In this document: positions 57,212-64,000 of the stretch, piece after piece
How the letters are laid out: each line of letters starts with the position of its first letter
Position numbering within the stretch: position 1 is the stretch's first letter
Origin: Brassica napus
Taxonomy: Eukaryota > Streptophyta > Magnoliopsida > Brassicales > Brassicaceae
Assembly: GCF_020379485.1 (NCBI RefSeq)
Contig: NC_063450.1
Span: 45,474,681-45,538,680, forward strand
DNA length: 64,000 nt
Direction: 5' to 3'
Program-made: the position numbers and the translations under genes
Notes under the pieces: model-generated
The model's input: the letters and a program-made list of their open reading frames with translations, nothing else
Database searches by the model: none
What the model was told of the DNA's origin: nothing

Positions 57212-58728
57212 CACTAGAGAACATTATATTAACCTAAAATATATGAAGTGTGTATTCTTTCCTTAAATAAAAGTTACGGAATTACCTAATATGATTTACA
57301 TATATACGAGAATTAATGATTATGAATAATAAATAGAAGACTAAAAACATTAAAATGACATGTATCAATTCGATGGTTGATTTGAAAGCTTTCAAAACCA
57401 TATAGAAGATAAAAGTCAAAATAATTCAACTCTGAAAATAATACTATTCATTTTTTTCAAGAATGTGTTCGCTGGAAAAAATAAGGTTTTTATGTCATAA
57501 TTTGTTTAATGTCCACTAGAGAACATTATATTAACCTAAAATATAATAAGTATGTATTCTTTCCTTAAATAAAAACTACAGAATTACCTAATATGATTTA
57601 CATATATATGACAATTAATGATTATGAATAATAAAGATTTGATAACAATTTTTGCATCCTTCTTCATTTTTGTTTAATTTTATATTATTAAAAAATAAAC
57701 AATCAGATTAACCATATAATAAAAAATAGATTTTTTCTTATATGTTATATTTTGAATTTTTTAAAATGACTTTAAATTACAAAAATGAAGAAACCTTATA
57801 TGTTTTTTTTTAAAAAAACGGCTTTAAAATTTAAAAATGAGGACACCTTATATGTTAGATTTTTTCTTATATGTTATATTTTGAATTTTTTTAAACAACT
57901 TTAAATTACAAAAATGTGAGTTTTCCTTAAGTATACGACTAAAAACATTAAAATGACATGTATCGGTTCGATGGTTGATTTGAAAGCTTTCAAAACCATA
58001 TGTAAGTTAAAAGTCAAAATAATTCAACTGTGAAAACAATACTATTCACTTTTTCAAAATTGTGTTCGAGGAAAATATAAGGTTTTTATGTCATAATTTG
58101 TTTAATGTCCACTAGAGAACATTATATTAACCTAAAATATAAGAAGTGTGTATTCGTTCCCTAAATAAAAGCTAAGAAATTACCTAATATGATTTACATA
58201 TATATGGCAATTAATGATTATGAATAATAAAGATTTGATAACAATTTTTGCATCCTTCTTCATTTTGTTTAATTTTATATTATTAAAAAAATAAACAATC
58301 ACATTAACCATATAATAAAAAATTAGATTTTTTCTTATATATGTTATATTTTGAATTTTTTAAAATGACTTTAAATTACAAAAATGAGGAAACCTTTTAT
58401 GTTATTTTTTTTAAAAAGACTTTAAAATACAAAAATGAGGACTCCTTAAATGTTAGATTTTTTTTATATGTTAGATTTTTTCTTAGATGTTATATTTTGA
58501 ATTTTTTAAAACGACTTTAAATTACAAAAACGTAAGTTTTCCTTAAGTGTACGACTAAAAATATTAAAATGACATGTATCAATTCGATGGTTGATTTAAA
58601 AGCTTTCAAAACCATATGGAAGATAAAAATCAAAATAATTCAACTGTGAAAACAATATTGTTCACTTTTTTCAAGAATGTGTTTGATGGAAAAAATAAGG
58701 TTTTTATGTCATAATTTGTTTAATGTCC
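57212..58728. repeat. tandem units of ~300, ~600 and ~620 bp
   Basis: Three head-to-tail units begin at 57212, 57514 and 58110 with CACTAGAGAACATTATATTA and end with TTTGTTTAATGTCC. The first lacks the middle ~300 bp present in the other two. Shared internal phrases include TCGATGGTTGATTT and AAAGCTTTCAAAACCATAT. No coding. The array ends 150 bp before a Helitron-like 3' end. Confidence 0.85.
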
Positions 58729-58879
58729 AATCTGATCAATCCATGATGTATTAATTATAGTTTTGTTCCATTATTTTTAATAAAAATTGATCTGTTCCAT
58801 CAATAACAACAAAAAATATTTTATATATATAAATAAAATGATCACATATATAAAAAAAACTATTGATAATATATACAAA

Positions 58880-58916
58880 TAAACTCAACCTGCGCAAGAC
58901 GTAGGTCTTAACCTAG
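58880..58916 (+). mobile_element. Helitron-like 3' terminus
   Basis: The imperfect hairpin CCTGCGCAAGACGTAGG is followed by 9 bases, then CTAG (58913-58916) and T. This fits a Helitron end whose body would include the tandem units to the left. The 5' end was not found. Confidence 0.55.
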
Positions 58917-59100
58917 TATATGTGTATTTGATGGATAAATAATAAGAAAACGGAAAAAAATCAATAGATTACGTTAGAAAATTTGTGCGGCGGTCATTGA
59001 CATATCGCAGGAGAAGGTGAAGCCCTAAAAGGAGGGAGATAAAGTAATTACGACTTTGGCATTAATGAAAAAAAATAAAAAAGGACAAAACTGAACTATT

Positions 59101-59140
59101 CTGCGATCGAACCCGATCCGGGAATTCCACTACACTACAG
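59101..59140 (-). pseudogene. tRNA-like promoter remnant (possible SINE or tRNA relic)
   Basis: On the minus strand TAGTGTAGTGG fits the polymerase III A-box consensus, and GGTTCGATCGC, 12-13 bases later, fits most of the B-box. The spacing is too short for an intact tRNA. A T-rich stretch follows. It could be a deleted tRNA gene or the head of a SINE. Confidence 0.35.
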
Positions 59141-59424
59141 ATAATCTTTGACATTTCACCCGTATATATCTTTATAACATATATATTTATCTGAAAACTA
59201 AAAAAGTAGTTAAAATTAACCTTCGATTAATTCCCTTATAATCCCTGAATTTATGTTAACTAGGACGGTCACGCCTAGCGCAATTTCGAACATAGTGTTT
59301 TATTAATAAGCCTGAAAATTTTAAAACATGTATTATTCTGAAACGGAGGCAGTATCAATTAAATTGATTTTTTTTTGAAACTAGTAACACATGGACCTCA
59401 TTACATTCCTCTCTCTTTTTCAAT

Positions 59425-60480
59425 TTTTTTTTGTCAAATAATACTTCTATTCATTATATTAAAATTCAAATTACAAAGATAACCGAGCTAGGCTTGCTCT
59501 TGCCAATGAGTCCGCCTGAGAGTTTTCTAAACGAGGAATAAAAGAGTAGGATAATGAATAGAAGAGAGTGACAAGGTTCCTTATATCACTAAGGATACCT
59601 GCAATCTCGTTCAAGTCCCGCCTAGAGATGAGGACCTGTGAGTCCGAGTAAATGTGGAGGCTTGAATTTGCAAGTCCTTGGCCTGCTTAAGGGCATCTCG
59701 CATAGCCAAGGCTTCTGCAATGAGCGCTGATCCAACATGAGACCTGTTTGAGGATCCTCGACAAAGAACAACTCCTTCTTCATTCTTGATTAACCAGCCC
59801 ATTCCTCCTGCTTTATTGCTTTCCAGCCAAGCTCCATCGATCCAACAAGAGAAAGAGGAAAGTCTTACCTGGCTTACTGGGGGAAACTTCCTTTAACGCT
59901 TCTTTTTTCCTAAATTTGCATCCTCCCAAGCTCGCGCTTCTACAACTGCCTTTGAGATGATATCCTAATCTTCTCCTCAAAGACCAACTTATTTCTTGCA
60001 GTCCAGAGATTCCACAATAGCCAAGGAACTAGCGGAGAAGAGATTATTCCTAGCGGGGGAAGGACTGCTTTATGCACATGTGAAGAGACCCAAACTCTGA
60101 AATCTATCAAAAGAGAGGATTCTTCTATGGAGCTAGTAAGGAGAGCTTTAGACCAGAACTGTACTGCAAAAGAGCAGGAGGAAAATAAATGTTGAATGGA
60201 TTTCAACCCTCCACATCTTTTGCAGTTAAGTTCTGTCTGTATACCCCTAATTGCGAGCATGGATCCTACCGGGATCGCATTGTTCAACACTTTCCACAAA
60301 AAATGTTGAATCTTTGGTGGTACCTGTAACTTCCAGACCGACTTCATCCAATCAAACTGATCAGGTTGGACCCCCTGTTCTTTCTTGAAGATTGCTTTGT
60401 AACCTGACTTTGCTGAATAGTCCTGATGGATCAGGTAGCCAGATTTGTCGATCGCTTGGATTTATACAAAGAAACTAATA
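59425..60480 (-). mobile_element. LINE 3' end (zf-RVT and RNase H), 5' truncated
   Basis: From 60480 leftward: SGYKAIFKKEQG, then the zf-RVT domain (VWKLQVPPKIQHFLWKVLNN, CKRCGGLKSIQHLFSSCSFA, WLLWNLWTARNKLVFEE; frame open 60347-59940), a frame change, then RNase H (GGMGWLIKNEEG, HVGSALIAEALAMRDALKQA, HIYSDSQVLI, SFIPRLENSQADSLARASLA) to a stop near 59480. A run of A (minus strand) near 59431-59440 closes it. The 5' truncation is typical of L1-type retrotransposition. It is a dead copy, distinct from the LINE at 54-56 kb. Confidence 0.85.
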
Positions 60481-60804
60481 AAGAAATAGTTTCCTCCTCT
60501 TAATTTGATAAGCAACGTTTGTTGTCTGTATTCAATTTTTTTTTCCAGCTAAATTCATTAAAGAAATTTCATTTTCTTTCATTTTGATCATTAAGTAGTC
60601 ATCAAGTAACGCCGATTTCTCTGTATTATCCTCGTATTTAGTGATCACAACAACTTCTAGATCCAAACATCTCTTTTTTACCTAGAAAGAAAGATAGTCG
60701 CCGGACCCATACTAATCAAAGTCTACAACTTTTGTCTGATATATATAGTTAATAATCAATTCGAAAACAACTTGTTATGTTAACATAAGACTTCCACATT
60801 TCCA

Positions 60805-60813
60805 TATAAATAG
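60805..60813 (+). promoter_or_regulatory. TATA box of the RPW8/HR-type gene
   Basis: TATAAATAG lies 79 bp before the ATG at 60884, a usual distance once a short leader is allowed. Confidence 0.5.
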
Positions 60814-61689
60814 ACTCCTCATTCATAAACCTCTAGAGCTAAAGCTAATCTCCTCCTATCGCGTTTAATCTAATCTCAACAAAATGGTTACTGAGCTTAT
60901 GGCAGGGGCTGCTCTGGACTTACTCTCCAAGTCGTCCACGAAGCCATTAAAAAAGCAATAGATAGATCTTTAAGCACAAGATATATCTTGTACCGTCTTG
61001 AGGCTACAATCTCGAGGATCACTACATTTGTGGCTCAAGTCGATAAGCTCAGTGAAGAAGTTGAAGATTCTTCGAGGAAAATCATTGAAGATCTTAAGAA
61101 TCTCCTTAACAACGCTGCTTCTCTTCTTAACGCTTATGCAGAGCTCAGACGCAGAAATTTAATCAAGAAGTCTATATGTTTATTGTATATGAATATTATC
61201 AATTTATATGACATGAAAATACATGAAAAAGTCTTCTGGCTTATATGAAGTCGCCTTAGTTCTTAATTTAAATAGTTTAAAGAAATATCTTCTTTCTCTT
61301 TTTATTTGAGATTACGTGTACACATGGATACCATTAGAAACTTAGAGCATCTTTATCGCAGTCTCTAGCGTGAGTTTTTAGGATAATTTCTAATTAAAAA
61401 AAAAGAAAAATTGCTAAAAATCGAAGAAACGTATATTGATTAGGAGAATGAAGGAACGTCTCTTGAGAGACAGGTGGCGACCTCTCACCTCTCTCAGCGG
61501 CTCTCTTCACGCTCACATTCGAGCTTCTCGGCGGCCGCGGAAGGGAGGAATCAGTGACGGCGAACGACGAAGAGAGGGCGGGGGTAGAGACGGTGAGGAA
61601 TCGAGGGGAGGGGAGATCGGATTGGGATTCTGGGTGTGGGTTTTGTGGGGTTATTGAGAGGGAATAAGAGGAGATGAGGAAGGTTTTGC

Positions 61690-61800
61690 AGGGACGAACA
61701 TTGGAATGGTGGACAGTGCTTACGTTGTTGGAAGAAACGAGATTCTCGGTTGGATCAATGACCGTCTTCATCTCAATCACTCTCCCATCGAAGATGTATG
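61690..61800 (+). pseudogene. EB1 microtubule plus-end protein, first exon fragment
   Basis: TNIGMVDSAYVVGRNEILGW and INDRLHLNHSPIED match the start of the calponin-homology domain of plant EB1 proteins, which track growing microtubule ends. The usual ATG before TNIGM is absent. It ends at a GT (GATGTATGT), so an exon with its donor was copied. Upstream sequence may be its 5' leader. Confidence 0.75.
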
Positions 61801-62213
61801 TGTTAAAAACTTGATTCTTTCTCTGTTTCTGCATGTGGGGTTTCAAGGGGAGATTGATCAAAAAAAGGACGTGACTTTGGCTTTGTTTTGATGTTGTCGG
61901 TGGTGGGTTATGAAGATCGTTTTTTCTTTTTTTGAGAAAATGTGCAAGTCTTGATCTTGGTTGCTTGTTAAGATTCAGTTACATTGGCTTTACAGAAACA
62001 AAGTGTTACTTGCAGCAGTTTATGTTGTGTAATAAGATAGATTTGTTGTGAGCTTTGATACTTTTATGCCTTTTGATATTGAAAAAGGATTCAAGGGTCA
62101 TTAAAGATGTTGTCTTTATTTGTTTGATTTCAACTGATACTCTTGTAATTGGTCTTTTTTGCTAAATGAACACGTTAGCTTCTAACTTCAGGTTAAAAGT
62201 TTTATAATTTGCT

Positions 62214-62608
62214 TAAGAATAGGAAGCATAGAGTTGGTAAATATGAAGTGGGAAGAACAATTGGGTAAGGAACTTTTGCTTAAGTCAAGTTTGCAAGAAA
62301 CTATGAAACTGGTGAACATGTCGCTCTCAAGATTCTTGATAAAGACAAAGTCCTCAAGCATAAGACGTCTGAACAAAAGAGAGATAGCAAATATGAAGTT
62401 GATAAAGCATCCAAATGTTGTTCAATTATATGAGGTAGCAAACATTGCTTCTTTCATTAAGTGAGAATTATACACTAGTACTAGTTTTACACGCACTGAT
62501 TCTGCAGGTGATGGCAAGCAAGACAAAAAAAATCTGATTGTGAAGATAAAAGACGGGAGGATGAAAGAAGACAAGGCTCGAAGTTATTTCCAACACCTTG
62601 TACAAGGC
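62214..62608 (+). pseudogene. CIPK-type protein kinase fragment with intron
   Basis: The first piece reads RVGKYEVGRTIG, then after frame changes GEHVALKILDKDKVLKHKTS and EIANMKLIKHPNVVQLYE up to a GT at 62435. After an AG (62506-62507) it resumes VMASKTKK and, in a shifted frame, DGRMKEDKARSYFQHLVQ. This is the N-lobe and hinge of a CBL-interacting protein kinase. The glycine loop is damaged and the catalytic loop is absent. The retained intron shows it was copied from genomic DNA. Confidence 0.8.
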
Positions 62609-64000
62609 TCGAAACACAACACTAATGTATCATACTCCATAATATGATAATAGAAGACGAACGAGATAAATACACTTAATTTGATGTGTCAAAGTTCTAA
62701 CAAAGAAAATACAACAAAAGTTCACATCTCGATCTCACGTATTCTACAGATATCCTTACAAATATCACTAATATGATGGGTGTTCGAACAAGAATTCGTG
62801 ATAAACAAATGCATCAACAGCTGAAAGATGATTTGATTGAACATATTTGGCAAAAAATTGGACGTGATGAAGACAACAACTGATCTCCCATGCTTCTTAC
62901 AAATAATTCTCGTTTATTATAATAATATTTGTTTTCATGTTTTTATTTAAAAGTCATGGTTTAAAATGTTATCTTTTATTATTTTTATGTAATTAAAATT
63001 TATTAATTTTAATAAAAAATGTTTAATATTATTTTATTTTTAAGAAACACAAAATAAGAGACTTGCAATGGAGGCATAAAAAGATTAAGTTTCTTAACCA
63101 AGTCTCTTAATCAACTTTATTCATTAAATACTATTAAAAAAAAATAAGAAACCCATTATGTGGTTGTGGGATAAAGATGCCCTTATATATTGATATCTTG
63201 ATTTACATGTAAAATGAATTATTGGAGATCGTACTGGCTATATTTGATCAGGGATGGTTAATTGGATTTTTTGGGGTTATATTTCATGGTTTGTCACTCA
63301 CAACCAATTTAATTACTACAACTATAGTCTATAGGTCTCATCTCACTTTGCGTTTAGAAAATTAAATTTCAGTTTTTCGGATAATATAGTTTTATTTTCA
63401 ACAAAAGTATAGTTTTAAATAAGAAATTTCCAAAAAACAAAGTAAATGTGGTTAACTATCTTTTATATATGTTTCAGCACTACCCTTCCCGTTTATCCAA
63501 ATTATAGTTGGCTCATTCCCTAATCGATCCCAACATCTAATGTAAATGTGTTGGTGATCTGTAGGTACAGGAGAAGCATCAAAGAGTTGGAAGCTTCACT
63601 GAGATGCATGATAAATGTGGATGTTCAAGTCAACCAATGGGCTGATATCAAAAAGCTCATGGCCAAGATGTCTGAAATGACATAAACTCAGACAAAATCA
63701 CGTGCCAACCAACGGATTGTTTCAAGAGAAAACATAGCATATCACGAAGTAGTAATCAACATATATTCAAAGCAAGAGACCCATCTTCAGAGGAACGAGC
63801 TGAATGTCTGAGTGATGAATCTAAACAGAAAATTGATATCCACATACGATGGAGTTCAAGAAAACGGACAAAGATCGTGATATACGGTTCACTATCAAGT
63901 GATGATTCTTGAACAATGGTCATGATATACGGTAAATAAAATAATATGATAACATCTGGTTCTATGAAATAGGATTAGTTCAAATGTGTAGATTCTAAAT

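Larger units (their letters stand above)
61345..63182 (+). mobile_element. Harbinger-ended element carrying EB1 and CIPK gene pieces
   Basis: TTA (61342-61344) and TTA (63183-63185) flank the element. Left end GAGCATCTTTATCGC and, reverse complemented, right end GGGCATCTTTATCCC match at 13 of 15 bases. The right 558 bp (62625-63182) is homologous to the Harbinger 3' end at 7020-7583, including the last codons of the transposase (QMHQQLKDDL, GRDEDNN). The left 1.28 kb is not Harbinger-like and contains the first exon of an EB1 gene and part of a CIPK gene. That the two ends belong to one element is inferred from the matching termini and target copies. Confidence 0.7.
60884..63912 (+). pseudogene. 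RPW8/HR3-like resistance-type gene, two exons, frameshifted, intron invaded
   Basis: Exon 1 (60884-61169) begins MVTELMAGAALDL; after a one-base loss near 60917 it continues EAIKKAIDRSLSTRYILYRL, ISRITTFVAQVDKLSEEVED and LLNAYAELRRRNLIKK, the RPW8 domain with its N-terminal hydrophobic segment. Exon 2 (63565-63912, after an AG) begins YRRSIKELEASLRCMINVDV, then after another frame change near 63680 ITCQPTDCFKRKHSISRSS, IDIHIRWSSRKRTK and a stop at 63912. The exon 1 donor is a weak GTCTAT. HR proteins are RPW8 homologues in a cluster at this place in Arabidopsis, and RPW8 confers broad mildew resistance at the haustorial membrane. The intron is 2.4 kb because a 1.84-kb transposon sits in it. 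Not expected to give a normal protein. Confidence 0.85.

Noticed and set aside
57212..58728. CRISPR-like or satellite array
   Set aside because: There are only three units of hundreds of bases with no unique spacers, in a plant genome.
61394..61861. 155-codon minus-strand open frame
   Set aside because: It is antisense to the EB1 first exon and its leader and has no family resemblance of its own.

Overview
This is plant nuclear DNA: AT-rich, with GT-AG introns and many transposons. Several genes look like members of known Brassicaceae families, which points to a Brassica-type crucifer. Five gene identities on the right two thirds follow the order I recall for one stretch of Arabidopsis chromosome 3 (about At3g50390 to At3g50470): a JINGUBANG-like WD40 gene (23.3 kb), a dead GDSL lipase (30.5-32.1 kb), a Dof3.4/OBP1-type Dof gene (42.2 kb), a PPR gene (43.2-45.3 kb), a MES-type methylesterase (46.6-47.7 kb) and a broken RPW8/HR-type gene (60.9-63.9 kb). 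The Arabidopsis locus names come from memory and were not searched.

Layout. 0.4-2.9 kb: a three-exon DUF247 gene with an unusual polyproline N-terminus. 4.9-5.8 kb: a wrecked GH9 endoglucanase. 7.0-10.4 kb: a PIF/Harbinger element with a frameshifted DDE transposase and a broken Myb/SANT-type partner gene. A 100-N assembly gap follows. 10.5-19.65 kb: a Mutator-like element (MULE) with 24-bp identical inverted ends, a DUF1985/ULP1-like protease gene and a convergent mudrA transposase gene, both frameshifted. Its introns and spacers are packed with inverted copies of a short TAAGTCGTC-type motif, and it carries a ~700-bp near-perfect palindrome upstream of mudrA. 20.3-20.9 kb: a foldback element. 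21.3-22.4 kb: a chimeric pseudogene beginning with a KISH-like segment. 25.8-29.0 kb: a Helitron-like element with a dead tRNA-Asp beside it. 32.9-37.1 kb: a truncated copia element split by a solo LTR. 54.3-55.9 kb: a Cassandra-type 5S-bearing TRIM inserted in a LINE. 57.2-58.9 kb: tandem ~600-bp units next to a Helitron-like 3' end. 59.4-60.5 kb: another LINE 3' end.

Most striking: (1) the intronic inverted TAAGTCGTC repeats and the giant palindrome of the MULE; (2) a 1.84-kb Harbinger-ended element inside the intron of the RPW8/HR-type gene that carries pieces of an EB1 gene and a CIPK kinase gene, the latter with its intron, which suggests DNA-level gene capture by a PIF/Harbinger element; (3) a Harbinger-type MITE family whose copies share a GC-rich hairpin core, one copy having an empty site in the same window.

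The four intact conserved genes (WD40, Dof, PPR, methylesterase) and the DUF247 gene have clean frames, while nearly every transposon gene and several host genes carry small indels. This argues for real decay rather than poor sequence, although the indels favour homopolymers. Splice sites, boundaries and homologies were read by eye; none was tested by a search.
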